Assembly: GCA_012295275.1 (NCBI GenBank)
Contig: CM022679.1
Span: forward strand, 8,077,169-8,141,168
Direction of reading: 5' to 3'
Origin: Chrysomallon squamiferum
Taxonomy: Eukaryota; Mollusca; Gastropoda; Neomphalida; Peltospiridae
DNA: 64,000 nucleotides
Part shown: positions 14,200 through 26,945 of the stretch, piece after piece
Numbering within the stretch: position 1 is the stretch's first letter
How the letters are laid out: every line of letters starts with the position of its first letter
Translations under genes and position numbers: made by a program
The notes under the pieces: model-generated
The model's database searches: none
What the model saw: only the letters and a program-made list of their open reading frames with translations
What the model was told of the DNA's origin: nothing

Positions 14200-14369
14200 C
14201 GTAAATAAATACGAATTTTCACGAATGTTACAGTCAAAGGTCAGTCGAGGGTCAGCTTACAAACAACGTTTACATCCAGAAATTAATAAATAAAACTGAT
14301 GTGGACAAACACAAACAAGTATTTTATAAAAAAAAAATTATATTTTTTTTTAATTTAGAAAAGAGAGAT

Positions 14370-14600
14370 GTGAGACTGCCGTCCAGCTTTTTCGACTACC
14401 TATTCATACTGTTTGAATTGAGTCTCTGATATCAGCTGTGATAGGGTATCATTGAAAGCGTTCCTTCTCTAGTCTCGATATATATCTATATCTATATAGA
14501 TTTAGATATATATCTATATCTATATTCCCCCTTCCAGGTCCGCTATTTCCTCGTGAAAATAGTCTTTCACTCTGGTTCTAATTATAAAATCGGTAAATAG
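14370..14600. repeat. Flank module shared with 33080-33275
   Basis: The two regions align in the same orientation around words such as TACTCTTTGAATT / TACTGTTTGAATT, GTATCA, GAGCGTTTCTTC and GTGAAAATA, with an interrupting TATATC patch here. The second occurrence lies in the far upstream flank of copy 4. The identity is moderate, so this is an old duplication. Confidence 0.6.
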
Positions 14601-14611
14601 TGTTTTTTTAA

Positions 14612-14612
14612 A

Positions 14613-14674
<62 letters not shown>

Positions 14675-14683
14675 TATTATTAT
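14612..14683. repeat. (ATT)n microsatellite
   Basis: About 24 ATT units with a single interruption near the right end. Confidence 0.9.
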
Positions 14684-15032
14684 GCTGTTGTTGTTGTTTT
14701 TGTTGTTCTTTTTAAATAGATTATTTCATACATTAATAAAGTACACCCCCTAAAAAAAAAAACTAAAAAACAAAAAACAAACAACAACAACAACATAAAA
14801 AATAAATATAAAATAACTGATTGTGCTTGTGTATACCGACTTTGGAAATAAACTTTGTTTAATTGTTAAAATAACATAATAGTTAAAATATATAATCACT
14901 ACAAAGACCTAGATAATTTTTATTATTATTATTATTATTTATTTATTATTATTATTATTATTACCTTATTTTTCTTGGTGTTTTGTTTATAATGTAAATA
15001 AATGTAACTGGATCTGACAATAAATCAATACC

Positions 15033-15309
15033 GAAGAGCTGATTTCTTTAAGGCAACATTTATATTTATGTTGTCCGATATCATATCTTGTATCGACATT
15101 GATTCTATCCAGTGTTTGAGCAGACTGAAAAAAAAAATCCTTAAAATTACAAACTAAGTTATAATTTACAATATTCGGGATAAGGGCTTAATTCAAATTT
15201 AACACTAAAAAGGTGCCACAGTTTAAAACATATGCAGCGGGGTACTGAGTTATATAAACAACAATGACGAATTACTGGATTGTTTAATGTTTGCATTTTT
15301 GTTATTTAA

Positions 15310-15404
<95 letters not shown>

Positions 15405-15526
15405 AATATTCAAAAATTCACCGGTTCTACAACATTTTCTGAATCGTTGTTTCATATGTCCTATTTATTTATTTAATTATTAAGCGTTATTTTCACGACG
15501 ATAAATGATAGCATTCAGCCTAATTT

Positions 15527-15562
<36 letters not shown>

Positions 15563-15660
15563 ATATTTAGACTTACCAGTGATATGTAATTTTGTATTTT
15601 ATTTGTAAGTGTTATTTTCAGACAGATAGAAGTAATCTGTTCACATTCAGCCTAATTGTT
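15033..15660. repeat. Inverted copy of the array's 5' flank module
   Basis: Read on the minus strand, 15033-15125 matches the stretch at about 25190-25280 (GCTGGATAGGAT, GTCGATACAA, TTTCAGACAACATAAA). 15580-15660 matches the upstream DNA near 29535-29630 (ACTTCTATC, GAAAATAA, TTACAAATAAAATA). In the array these blocks lie to the right of minus-strand genes. Here they lie to the left of the plus-strand copy 2, so gene and flank were turned round together. Confidence 0.65.
15311..15404. repeat. (TC)n microsatellite
   Basis: About 46 TC units with a single G interruption near the right end. Confidence 0.95.
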
Positions 15661-16037
15661 TTTTAATCGTTTATATATTAACACACACACTGAAAACGTG
15701 ACACGTCGTGTATTATATATCTGACCTTGACATCTATAACAGATTTCATTTTTTCCTAGCAAGTAATTAGCTGATACCGATACGAAGGAAAAACCACCCT
15801 CACACAAGATTATAATAATATTAAAAAAAACCCCCAAAAATCCGGGTTATAATGTTTAAAAATAGTATTGTTCAAGTAAAAGCATGAAGCTCTGAGTTAC
15901 ATTACGGATAAAAGTTGAAGTGGCATCTTCTTAACGTTGAGATGTTACCCAGATTTTAAAGATCTTGGCTGTGATCATTTTTATCACATACTTCATAACA
16001 TCCAACAGAGTAAGACGTTGCAGAATTCTTTATTACC

Positions 16038-17661
16038 ATGAAACGTTCACTACATTTACTTAGCTTATGTATTTTATTCTTTCCTGTTCTGGCAGAGATA
16101 AACTCGAATGGAAAAGCAGCTAATGAGGGTAACAAAATTGAAATAACAGAATTTCACATCTGGTCTAAAGTTGAGTCCAGATTTGCAGTCGTAAATGTCT
16201 ACAGCAGCATGATCAACAGAAGGAATGAAAGCAAAGACACATCAATCGTGTTTCAGATTCCAGAAACTGCTTTTATTTCTACTTTCTACATGGTAATTAA
16301 TGGATCGGCTTATTTGGGAAAACTGTATCCTAAGAATGAAACACAGAAATATGACGATGCAAAAGGAAAAGGTCAAACAGCCTGGCAAATCAATCAACTA
16401 GAAATATCAGAAAAAAGATATATGGATGCGTACAAGGTTAGCTTCAGTGTGGCGGCAGACTCTCACGTTTCGATTCACCTCACTTACCAAGAACTGCTAA
16501 AACGCAAACTTTCTCGATACGTTCAGAGATTCATTATCCAGCCTCAACAAATTGTTCGCGATCTTATATTAAAAGCAGAATTCGAGGAACCACAAGGTTT
16601 CAAACAATTTGACTTTCAGCTTCGCAACGGAACTTAGAGAATGACATTTTCCAGAGACAGTGTAAAACTTCGAGAGTCTCCCAATTCTAAAACAATCTAC
16701 TACAAACCCTCAGCTGCAGAGCAAATTATGTACAATAATCTGACTGGAATGAACGTTGAATTTGAGGTTGAGTATGATGTGAACCAGAAACGAGACGGAG
16801 GAGTGATGATCATCAACAACGGCTGTTTCGTTCACTTTCTGGCACCCAGTGATCTTCCACCTTTGAACAAAAACATTATATTTCTTATCGATATGAGTGG
16901 ATCGATGGAGGGCAATAAAATAAATCGTACAAGAGAATCACTCTTCATCATATTTGACAAGCTGCGGCCAGAAGATGTTTTTAACTTAATATTGTTCAAT
17001 GGAAATGTCATAAAATGGCGCCAAGAACCGCAAGTCGCAAACAGCGAAAATATTACATTAGCCAAACAGTATGTAGAACAAAACGTAATAGCAGATGGTT
17101 CCACAAATATTAATTCGGCTTTGTTGGAGGCCATCCGCTCACTGCAAACATCATTCAGTCTTTCAGGAACACGATCTAATCTCATTATGTTTCTGTCGGA
17201 TGGAGAACCTTCTTCAGGGGTAACTGATCTCAAGACAATTGAGGACAACGTACGGAAAGCAAACAGTGGAACGACGGAAATTGCGATATTCTCACTGGCT
17301 TTTGGATTTGATTTAGATTTTGAGTTTTTGAAGAAACTGTCTCGTTACTGCTGGCAACTGTAAACTCTACGCTTACCTCAAAGTTAAAGATCTGCTGAAG
17401 AAAATGGGCGTAGCGGAAACAACCGAAAAAGCGGACAGGTATGAAAGACTGGCTGAGAAAATGTCTCTGAAGCATCGCTTTGTGACACCTCTGACGTCAT
17501 TTGTCGTAGTGGTGGGAGATCAGGTGACACCTTGGGAAAGACCGGAATTCTTTCCGGAGCCGGTAGACACTGATCCGGTATACTCGACGAATTCTGCAGG
17601 TTTTCTCACGCCAAGCTTTGCGCTGTGTTACATCACTTTACTGACTGCAGCTTCACCTTGA
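16038..17661 (+). pseudogene. Copy 2: VIT-VWA pseudogene, inverted relative to the array
   Basis: Closely related to copies 3-11 but on the opposite strand. The signal peptide, VIT domain and most of the VWA domain are readable, including the DMSGSM, GSTNIN and SDGEP metal-site motifs. Three lesions are visible. A CAG codon has become TAG (16635-16637) after the NGT motif at the end of the VIT region. After KKLS near 17340 the segment up to the VTAG motif is missing and the frame shifts. A second gap joins VTAG to CKLYAYLKVK. The remaining C-terminal part (to TGA at 17659-17661) is open, with the usual VTPLTSFVVV and hydrophobic end. The upstream sequence keeps CAACAGAGTAAGACG, part of the array promoter block, but is shortened. 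Not expected to make a full protein. Confidence 0.9.
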
Positions 17662-18068
17662 ACGCTAACACTTTCAATAATTATAATCTGTAATTTCATA
17701 TTCCACCTTTTTTATATGTCAATTAATACACATGTTTTTTATTTTCATTTATTTCATTATTTTTTAATCTTTTATAAATTAATATAATCAGTCCATTTTA
17801 TAGGATAATTAAACGTATACATGAACTTAGCTAATTAAAAAACGCCGTCAAGGACTGTTAATATGTCAGAATGTTTCTGTGTGTGCGTGTGTGAGAGTTT
17901 ATGTTTGTTTGTTTACGAGAGTGCTTGTTCCAGATAAGCATGTATCTGTCAAAACAGAGTGTGTTTGAAGATACAAGAATAAATATTTTGTGAGAATCTC
18001 TCTCTCTCTCTCTCTCTCTCTTACTCTACTGTTCTCTCTCTTTCTCTCTCTCTCTCTTACTCTACTGT

Positions 18069-18152
<84 letters not shown>

Positions 18153-18180
18153 CTCTCTTATTAAACTGATTTTCACTTAT
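17662..18180. other. Region between copy 2 and the PhzF/PBLD relic
   Basis: The first bases keep the inverted equivalent of the array 3' flank (AATAATTATAATCT). AT-rich DNA and a long (TC)n tract at 17997-18159 follow. No gene seen. Confidence 0.6.
17997..18159. repeat. Interrupted (TC)n microsatellite
   Basis: Long TC tract with two copies of a TTACTCTACTGTTC interruption, which suggests local slippage or duplication within the repeat. Confidence 0.9.
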
Positions 18181-18600
18181 TCACACACACAGTGTTCTCT
18201 TAATCTGAACAGCAGTCTTCTTGTTCTGGAGAATATTCAACATCTTTGTGTCATTTTCTTCACCGACTGTCTGCAATAAAAACAGTTTAAAACAAAACTA
18301 ACAATTACTGAATACAGTTGACATTAAAAGCATATCTTTCGTGGCAGTACAGTCTTTATCACATTCATAGACAGGGAGGTAACTCTTACTACACTAAACA
18401 ATTATACTAACTCGAGTCTTTCGACAGATTCGGATCTATCCACTAACAACAATTCATTTTAAAAATATGTACGGCATAATTTACATTACAGTATAAGGGA
18501 ATCAACAGCATACTTAAATTAACGAATAAAAGAGATACCTTTGAGTCACTTTGCGTTGCTATTAAACATACTGCTGCAGGATTTCCCCTAAATGGTTCAT
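18181..18600 (-). pseudogene. Relic exons of a PhzF/PBLD-family gene
   Basis: On the minus strand 18539-18600 reads (D)EPFRGNPAAVCLIATQSD between a CAG acceptor, preceded by a pyrimidine-rich run, and a GTATCT donor. GNPAAVCL is the signature near the start of PhzF-fold proteins such as PBLD (phenazine biosynthesis-like), an isomerase-like family. A second possible exon, 18181-18270, follows a TTTTTATTGCAG acceptor in the right phase and reads 29 codons to TGA. Its end (KKTAVQIKR) only faintly recalls the family's LSETAFIRK and seems shortened. The preceding first exon and all later exons, including the CGHAT motif, were not found nearby. I infer a dead gene fragment caught between array units; a live gene with distant exons cannot be fully excluded. 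Confidence 0.55.
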
Positions 18601-19198
18601 CTGTAAAAGATTCTAATAAAAACTGGAACCTGCATACTGTTTATTGAGAATGTACACGTGTTAAGTAATGCAATATGTCACCAGAAAGACTCAACTGCTC
18701 GATAAACCATATTTATAATTAATTTGTTACAGCATAACGAGTCGGCAATACAATAAAGATATATCGGAAAACATCGCAGTAAAATTATTTATTTTATTTA
18801 TACCAATAATTATTACTTTGCTGGTCAAAGATGAATTCATTTCACAGACAAGTATATTAATTTAACAGAAGTAAAATTAGACAATATATCAAAAGAAAGA
18901 AAGAAGGAAAAAACCAATTGCTTATAAAAAAAAGTCTACATACAGGCCTACGTCTACGCATTTGATTGTTCTTTCATTTACATATTTTTATCATAAAATA
19001 TTCAGAATAAATAATCCAAAAAATATATTTAAAGAACAAATTAAATTTTTTTTTTCTGTAATTTTCCTCTTTCATTAAAAACTAAATAAAATAAGACAAA
19101 ATCTAATAAATACAGTAATTAAAAAAAAACAAAAAAAATGAGTAAAATTTTTTTTTTTTAAATTAAGAATTTATAAACTAAATAAAATGATCTAATAC

Positions 19199-19242
<44 letters not shown>

Positions 19243-19281
19243 AATTAAATTTAATGAAATAAAAAAAAAAAAAACACGCAA

Positions 19282-19319
<38 letters not shown>

Positions 19320-21110
19320 CAGTGAAATGAAATAAATAAATAAAAACATGTTAAATAACTGAAATGAAATAAAACAAAAGAATAAAATTTAAATGTAATA
19401 TTAGAAATAAAGGCATAACCAAATAATTTAAATGGCATTAAGAAAAAATACTGTAAAAAAATAAAATTAGAAAATAAAATAATAAATTAGAAAAAAAAAA
19501 AAAAAAAACAATTGATCAAATAAAATAAATAAATTATGAAATAAAATAATATAAATTTGACCGAAATTAAAATCAAATTAAACATAAAATAAAACAAAAA
19601 TTAAATAATATAAAAATATTCAATATAATAAAACAAATAAAATGAAATACAATAAAGAAAATGAATTAACAATAACAAATCAGTTACATAATAAATAAAA
19701 AAAACCTGAATGAAATAAATTAATCACTGAATTGACCAAAAGATTAAACAAAGAAATATAACAAGTACATTTATTTTAAAAGGTATTAAATAAAATAAAT
19801 AAAGTAAATAAAATAATTAAATTAAATAAAATGACACAAAATAAAATAAGATGAAATAAACAAACCAAAAAAAAAAAATTAAATAAATAAATAAAAAAAA
19901 AATTAAATAAATATAATAATTAAGTATAAGAAAAATATAAAAAATGATAAATATGTTAAATTAAATAAATAGAAAATAATTACATAAAATTAATTTAAAA
20001 AGTGTAATATAAAAAACGATAAATCAGTTAAATTAAATAAAATGAAAATAAATACATAAAATTAATTTAAAAAGTAAATATAAATAAACAAAATATAATT
20101 TAAAAATATTATTAAACACTAAAAATGTAAAATAAAAGAGAAATCATTATTTATTTATAGTTACACAACGACAATTTCTTTCCTAATTCTTCAAATAAAT
20201 CAGAAAAACTGGTTTCGTTTTGTTTATTTGATCAATAACAACGGACACGTGAAACTTTAAAATGATTTATTAACAGATTAAAATTCCATATACACAAAAT
20301 ATTAATTAATCTATTTAAAAAAAAATAAAACTAAGACGAAATGAAAAATACAAAAAAGAAGAAAAATAAACTATGATAGATTATTGCATCTTAATTCATT
20401 CTCGAATCTTTATTAATAATTTTATTAATAATTCGCGACTAATTTTTCTTTTGATTTTGATAATTTTCGTCTTACTCCAGATTCATTCACTGGAAAATAA
20501 TTTCATTCACACTTAGTTGAATTATTCATCATTTTAAGAAGCAATGTCCTAGAAACAGCGTTTGGCATGACAGTATCTTTGACAGTTAAAGGGAGAGAAT
20601 TCTGGGTTTCATCGCTTAAAAAATTAACAAATCTTCAGACATAAAACTTTACCTGATCTGTTATTTCTACATCTGAATTAAAAATATTCTGTAATCTCAA
20701 GCAGTAACTGAGAAACTCTCTGTAACTTATTGGTAAAACATTATTCTGAAATATGTTTGGTCGAAGAATCAAAGTTCCTTGGTTCTGCATCTAGACTATT
20801 TTTAATTATCGTTAATAATATAGACCGGATGAAGGCAAATGAAGACATATAAATGTTGATATGTTTTGTGACAATAATTGATATTCATTAAAATTTACAT
20901 AAAAGTACTCTAGAAAATAATATAGCATTAAAATAAACTTTTTTGAAACTAAAGAAATGATAAAAACAAGTACTAGAAAGTAATACACACGGTCTTTTAG
21001 TAACTGATATTAATCTGGTTATATTTTAAATCCACTGTTCTATCCTTAAGTACAGATTTAGATCTTGTCTCTGATATACTGTAGATTATAATTATTGAAA
21101 ATGTGAAAGT
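18601..21110. other. Extremely A-rich intergenic DNA and 3' flank of copy 3
   Basis: From about 19020 to 20150 the plus strand is dominated by A with AAATAA words, plus poly-A at 19200-19240 and (AAT)n near 19285-19317. From about 20200 it becomes the block found downstream of every intact array gene: the CTAGAAACAGCG...GAGAGAATTCTGGG stretch near 20549-20610, then the 3' end of copy 3. No gene in this stretch. Confidence 0.65.
19200..19240. repeat. Poly-A tract, 41 bases
   Basis: Uninterrupted A run, followed within 60 bp by another A run and (AAT)n. Confidence 0.95.
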
Positions 21111-23030
21111 TCAAGGTGAAGCTGCAGTCAGTAAAGTGATGTAACACAGCGCAAAGCGTGGCGTGAGAAAACCTGCAGAATTCGTCGAGTCTACCGGATC
21201 AGTGTCTACCGGCTCCGGAAAGAAGTCCGGTCTTTTCCAAGGTGTCACCGGATCTCCCACCACTACGACAAATGATGTCAGAGGTGTCACAAAGCGATAC
21301 TTCAGCGATATTTCCTGAGCCAAGCGTTCATATTTGTTCGCTTCTTCGGTTGTGTCCGCTACGGCCATTTTCTTCAAGAGATCTTTAACTCTGAGGTAAG
21401 CGTAGAGTTTACAGATTCTGTCGGAATCTTCTTGCTTGTTCAGTTTCGTGTTCACATTCAGGACAATCTGACCGGTCTTTGTTAATGCAGTAACGGTAAC
21501 GTTAATTGTCTTCGTAGTGTCGTTTATTTTGCCGGCAGTAACAAGTTCAGTGCCGTCAAAATACTGGAGGTACTTGTTCTGTGTCACTTCAGCACTGTCG
21601 AAATTGTAGTTTATCGCGATATTGACCAACACGGGACTTTCTATTTGAGAAAAGAAAGCAGTAAGCTGCTTTTCAGCATCTTGATCGTCGTAAATTCTGA
21701 CAATGTCGCCGTTATTTTCCCAAGACAGTTTCTTCAAAAACTCGAAATCTAAATTAAATCCAAAAGCCAGTGAGAATATCGCAATTTGTTTCGTTCCATT
21801 GTTTGCTTTTCTCACGTTGTCTTGAATTGTCTTGAGATTAGTGACACCTGCAGAAGGTTGTCCGTCCGACAGAAACATAATGAGATTAGCTCGTGTTCCT
21901 GAAAGACTGAATGATGTTTGCAGTGAGCGGATGGCCTCCAACAAAGCCGAATTAATGTTTGTGGAACCACCTGCTATTACGTTTTGTTCTACATACTGTT
22001 TGGCTAATGTAATATTTTCGCTGTTTGCAACTTGCGGTTCTTGGCGCCATTTCCTAACATTTCCGTTGAACAAGATTAAGTTAAAAACATCTTCTGGCCG
22101 GAGCTTGTCAAATATGATCAAGAGTGATTCTCTTGTACGATTTATTTTATTGCCTGACATCGATCCACTGATATCTATAAGAAACATAATGTTTTTGTTC
22201 AAAGGCGGAAGATCACTCGGTGCCAGAAAGTGAACGAAACAGCCGTTGTTGATGATCATCACTCCTCCGTCTCGTTTCTGGTTCACATCATACTCAACCT
22301 CAAATTCAACATTCATTCCAGTCAGATTATTGTACATAATTTGCTCTGCAGCTGATGGTTTGTAGTAGATTGTTCTAGAATCGGGAGACTCTCGAAGTTT
22401 TACACTGTCTCTGGAAACTGTAATGTTCTGAGTTCCGTTGCGAAGCTGAAAGTCAAATTGTTTGAAACCTTGTGGTTCCTCGAATTCTGCTTTTAATATA
22501 AGATCGCGAACAATTTGTTGAGGCTGGATAATGAATCTCTGAACGTATCGAGAAAGTTTGCGTTTTAGCAGTTCTTGGTAAGTGAGGTGAATCGAAACCT
22601 GAGAGTCTGCCGCCACACTGAAGCTAACCTTGTACGCATCCATATCTCTTTTTTCTGATCTTCCGAGTTGATTGATTTGCCAAGCTGTTTGACCTTTTCC
22701 TTTTGCTTCGTCATATTTCTGTGTTTCATTCTTAGCGTACAGTTTTCCTAAATAAGCCGATCCATTAATCACCATGTAGAAAGTAGAAATAAAAGCAGTT
22801 TCTGGAATCTGAAACACGATCGATGTGTCTTTGCTTTCATTCCCTCTGTTGATCATGCTGCTGTAAACATTAACGATTGCGAATCTCGATTCAACTTTAG
22901 ACCAGATGTGAAATTCAGTTATTTCAATTTTGTTACCCTCATTAGCTGCTTTTCCATTCGAGTTTATCTCTGCCAGAATTTGAGAGAATAAAATACACAA
23001 GCTAAGTAAATGTAGTGGACGTTTCATCAT
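21111..23030 (-). CDS. Copy 3: secreted VIT-VWA protein, intact, intronless
   Basis: 639 residues; starts at tandem ATGs (23028-23030 and 23025-23027), stop TGA at 21111. Signal peptide 1-20, cleaved before EINS. VIT domain about 35-190: SRFAIVNVYSSMIN, FQIPETAFIS, YDEAKGKGQTAW, then LTYQELLKRKL. VWA domain about 280-460 with MIDAS D286, S288, S290, T357 and D389. Two cysteines remain in the body, C264 and C540, and could pair. Many N-glycosylation sequons (NES, NGS, NET, NGT, NIT, NLT). ISLKYRFVTPLTS near the end is an ITIH-family motif. The C-terminus has NSAG (617-620), a short polar spacer and a hydrophobic end, a possible GPI signal. MIDAS-loop variants are SMSG, AGGSTNIN and DGQPSAG. 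The VWA stretch 21910-22070 is nearly identical to the matching part of copy 11. Ligand unknown. Confidence 0.93.
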   Translation of the reverse strand: MMKRPLHLLSLCILFSQILAEINSNGKAANEGNKIEITEFHIWSKVESRFAIVNVYSSMINRGNESKDTSIVFQIPETAFISTFYMVINGSAYLGKLYAKNETQKYDEAKGKGQTAWQINQLGRSEKRDMDAYKVSFSVAADSQVSIHLTYQELLKRKLSRYVQRFIIQPQQIVRDLILKAEFEEPQGFKQFDFQLRNGTQNITVSRDSVKLRESPDSRTIYYKPSAAEQIMYNNLTGMNVEFEVEYDVNQKRDGGVMIINNGCFVHFLAPSDLPPLNKNIMFLIDISGSMSGNKINRTRESLLIIFDKLRPEDVFNLILFNGNVRKWRQEPQVANSENITLAKQYVEQNVIAGGSTNINSALLEAIRSLQTSFSLSGTRANLIMFLSDGQPSAGVTNLKTIQDNVRKANNGTKQIAIFSLAFGFNLDFEFLKKLSWENNGDIVRIYDDQDAEKQLTAFFSQIESPVLVNIAINYNFDSAEVTQNKYLQYFDGTELVTAGKINDTTKTINVTVTALTKTGQIVLNVNTKLNKQEDSDRICKLYAYLRVKDLLKKMAVADTTEEANKYERLAQEISLKYRFVTPLTSFVVVVGDPVTPWKRPDFFPEPVDTDPVDSTNSAGFLTPRFALCYITLLTAASP

Positions 23031-23106
23031 AATAATTCTCTTCCAACAGTTGCGCTAGTGGAGTTAAACGTCTTTCTCTGCTGCCTGTTAAAAGCTTTTT
23101 AAAAAG
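23031..23106 (-). promoter_or_regulatory. Conserved promoter-proximal block of copy 3
   Basis: The 75 bp upstream of the start are shared by all intact array genes. In gene orientation a T/A-rich TATA-like core (TTTTTAAAAAGC, about 23091-23106) is followed by AACAGGCAGCAGAGAAAGACG and GTTTAACTCCACT. This suits a TATA promoter with a short leader of about 40 nt. Position-based inference. Confidence 0.4.
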
Positions 23107-26100
23107 ATGAGTGATCTCCTAGTTCAGTTTATGTCGTTTATTATTTACAAGAAGGAAGTTACCGAAGAGAAGAATAGAGAAAAGACACGCCCAGATGAAT
23201 TAAATATTTCTTTATTCAAAGAGAAATCTGATACCTTTTTCAAATGCAGAATCAAGCTGATACAAATCCTGATTCAATTAATAGCGTAATAACATAATTT
23301 AATTTTGTATCACTGAAACAGGAATGCTTTCTTCATTCAAGTAATGTATAAAATAAATAATAAAAAATAATAATAATAATAAACATATTTGTGATTCCAC
23401 AAGTACGATGCGTCATGATAAATTGTGTAATGTGTTTGTTATATTAAGAAAGAATCGTAATAAATGATTTGCTTTCTGATTTAACAAACAAGTAAAAAAT
23501 CAAACATAATCTGAAAGCAATTATAGTGTTGTGTTTTTAAACAAGTATAATTAGTAAACCCACACACCCCACACACATATATTACATATAGATTATTTCT
23601 ATTGTTCAATAGAAACTATCCATTGAATGCTGACTGAAATTTTACTTGCCATTTCAAAAATAAAATTTTGTATCTAATAGCATATTGTTTGAAATTGTTG
23701 ATTAAAATGTCATCTCCGTTTTCATGTAATAAGAAGAGTTGTTTATATTCTTTTAATTTTGTTCATCATCAGTGTCAGAATAATTCATTTTTCATCCTTA
23801 TTTCTCAAATTTTAATAATAATAATAATAATAATAATAATGATGATGACGATGATGATGATAATAATAAATAAATAAACAAACAAATACACAAAAAATAA
23901 ATAAATAAATTTAAGGACCCATGCTTATTTATTCTGCAGCATTGTGTTACCTACCATCCGCTTACATATCAGTGTTTGAATCATGTCCACAGGATATAAA
24001 CTAAGTCAAAGTTATTATGTATGTAACAAATAATTTAATTTTTATCACGGAGCAATTCCGGTGAGTAATGCCATGCAATAATAAAAATAACTGAACAAAA
24101 TAAATTAACTATTAAAATGACCAAAAGATTAAATGATGAAATATAATAAGAACATTTATTTTAGAAGGTATTAAATAAAATAAATAAACTAAAGTAAATA
24201 AAATAATAAATCAAATAAACAAACAAAGAAGCCATTAATTAAATTAATATAATAATTAAGTATAAGATAAAATAATAAAAATGAGAAATCAATCAAAATA
24301 AATGAAACGAAATATGATTTAAAATTTCAGTGATCTCCTAGTGCAATTTATATCGTTTAATATTTACAGCAAGGAAGTTAGCGAAGAGAAGAATAGAGAA
24401 AAAAGCTATATGAACGGTTGACTTGCTGCCAAAAAAATCCCCTACAAAAACCCCTTTTGATCAACGATAAAATGTATGTTTCTTTTAAAGGTGAAAAAGA
24501 AAAGTGTATAATAGACCACAAGGTGAGGTATATATTTTTATACAAGGAAGTTAGTAGTTTATAACTTAGTGAACAATGCAAGTACGAAAAATTCTCACGT
24601 TAGTCAAAGAGTATGTTAAAGTACAAACCATTTTAATTCACATAAAAGAAAAATATTAGACCGAATGTGTACAGTTTACTTCTATCTTTCTGAAAATATC
24701 TCTTACAAATAAAATAAATAAAAAGCAAAATAACATGTCATCTGTGAGTCTTCAAAAATAAATTGTTAATAAATAAATAAATGAGAAAACGAGGAGACAG
24801 AAAGACAGACAGACAGATAGATGCATTATGGATGGATGGATAAACGGACGGATAGACAAACATATAGATAGATAGACAGACAGATAGGCAGACAGACAAC
24901 GAGACAGATATGTTAAATAATGTTTATATTTAAAAAAACCCAGCTGAAACATTAAACTATCCAATAACTGTCTTAGGTCTTCACTCGTGTGTCATCCATG
25001 CATTTATGTTTCGGTATAACCAGCTGAAAACATCGATGTACTTTCTTTTAAACTTAGATGCTTCAGTACTTCTCAATGTTCAGCTGTCAAAATAAACTTG
25101 GAATAATAAATCTGAAGTATGCCCCTATCCCAAACAATGTAAATTTTCACCAGTTATTTGTAATTTTAAGTATTTTTATTTTACTTTGTTCAAGCGCTGG
25201 ATAGGATACATGTCGATACAAAATATGATTTCAGACAACATAAAAATAAATGTTCGCTTCAATAAATCAGTTCTTCAATAGTGATTTATTTTCAGACACA
25301 TTTACATTTATTTACATTCTAAACAAAACACGAAGAAAAATAAGATAATAACAAATAAATTAATAAATATATAAATTTTGAAGACACATGCTTACATATT
25401 TTGAAGCATTCTGAAAACAAAAAAATGTGTACCAACCATCTGCTTACATATCAGTGTTTGAATTATGTCCACAAGATACTAAGTCAAAGTTATTGTGTAT
25501 GTAACGAATAATTACATAACTGAACAATCGCAGTGAGTAATGTCATGTAATAATAAAAATAACTGAATAAAATAAATTAACCTTTAAATTGAACAAAAGA
25601 TTTCATAATGAAAAATAATAGGAATATTTGTTTTAAAAGGTGTTAAATAAAATAAATAAAGTAAATAAAATAATGAAATAAAACAAACAAACAAACAAAT
25701 AATTAAATAAATAAATAAATGTATATTTGAATAGATATTATAATTATGTATAAGGTAAAAGAAAAAATGACAAATCAATCAAATTCAATAAAATGAAAAT
25801 AAATAAATAAAAGTAATTTTAAAAGTAACATAAATATACAAAATATAATTTTAAAATAGTATTAAAGACTAAAAATGTAAAATAGAAGAGAAATCATTAT
25901 TTATTCACAGCAAAAGAACAACAACTTCTTTCCTAATTGTTCAAGGAAATCTAATAATATACCTAATAAATAACAAACCACATGTGAAACTTTAAAATTA
26001 TTTATTAATAGATTAACATTCCATGTACAAAATATATTAATTTATTTATTTAAGGAAACAGATATAAAAAAGGCAAGAAACAATAAAACAGAAGTAAAAA

Positions 26101-26913
26101 AGGAAGAAAGAAGTAAAAAGTAATCTAGATTATTGCATTTTAAATTATTTCACTGTAATTCTTCCTCTAATCTTTCTCATAACATTTTATTAACAATTCG
26201 TAACTAATTTATCTTATGATTTTGCTAATTTTCGTTTTACTCACTGGAAAATATTTTCGTTTACGCATTTAGTTGAATTATTCACCATTTTAACAAGCAA
26301 TGTCCTAGAAACAGCGTTTGGCATGACAGTATCTTTGACAGTTAAAGGGAGAGAATTCTGGGTTTGATCACTTAAAAAATTAACAAATCTTCAGACATAA
26401 TACTTTACCTGATCTGTTATTTCTACATCTGAATTAAAAATATTCTGTAATCTCAAGCAGTAACTAAGAAACTCTCTGTAACATTGGTAAAACATTATTC
26501 TGAAATATGTTTGGTCGGAGGATCAAATCTCCTTGGTTCTGCATCTGGACTATTTTTAACTATCGTTAACAGTATAGACCTGATGAAGGCAAATGAAGAC
26601 ATATAAATGTTGATATGTTTTGTGACAATAATTGATATGGAGAGCCCAAATTCTATTTTCTTGTTGGATATTGTCATGTAAGTCAGGTAAAAATCATTCA
26701 AATCTATAAAATCTTAAATATTAGTAGGTTAATTTATGAAGAATAAACAAATAATCCGTCTAGCAAAAGATTAATAAATATCTAAATATATACTCTATGG
26801 ATATAGAGACAAAATACAATTTACACAAAAGGTCTCTATAAAATAATGAGCCTAATAAGGAAACTAAAGAAGAAAATAAAAAGCAGGTAGTAGAAATTAA
26901 TGTATACTTCTGA

Positions 26914-26945
<32 letters not shown>

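Larger units (their letters stand above)
13627..16037. other. Divergent region between copy 1 (-) and copy 2 pseudogene (+)
   Basis: Contains poly-A near 13958-13979, (AAT)n near 14164-14200, a TATATC-rich palindromic patch near 14480-14525, (ATT)n at 14612-14683, (TC)n at 15311-15404 and poly-A near 15531-15559. Two stretches match intergenic DNA of the array further right: 14370-14600 and, inverted, 15033-15660. No further gene recognised. Confidence 0.6.
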
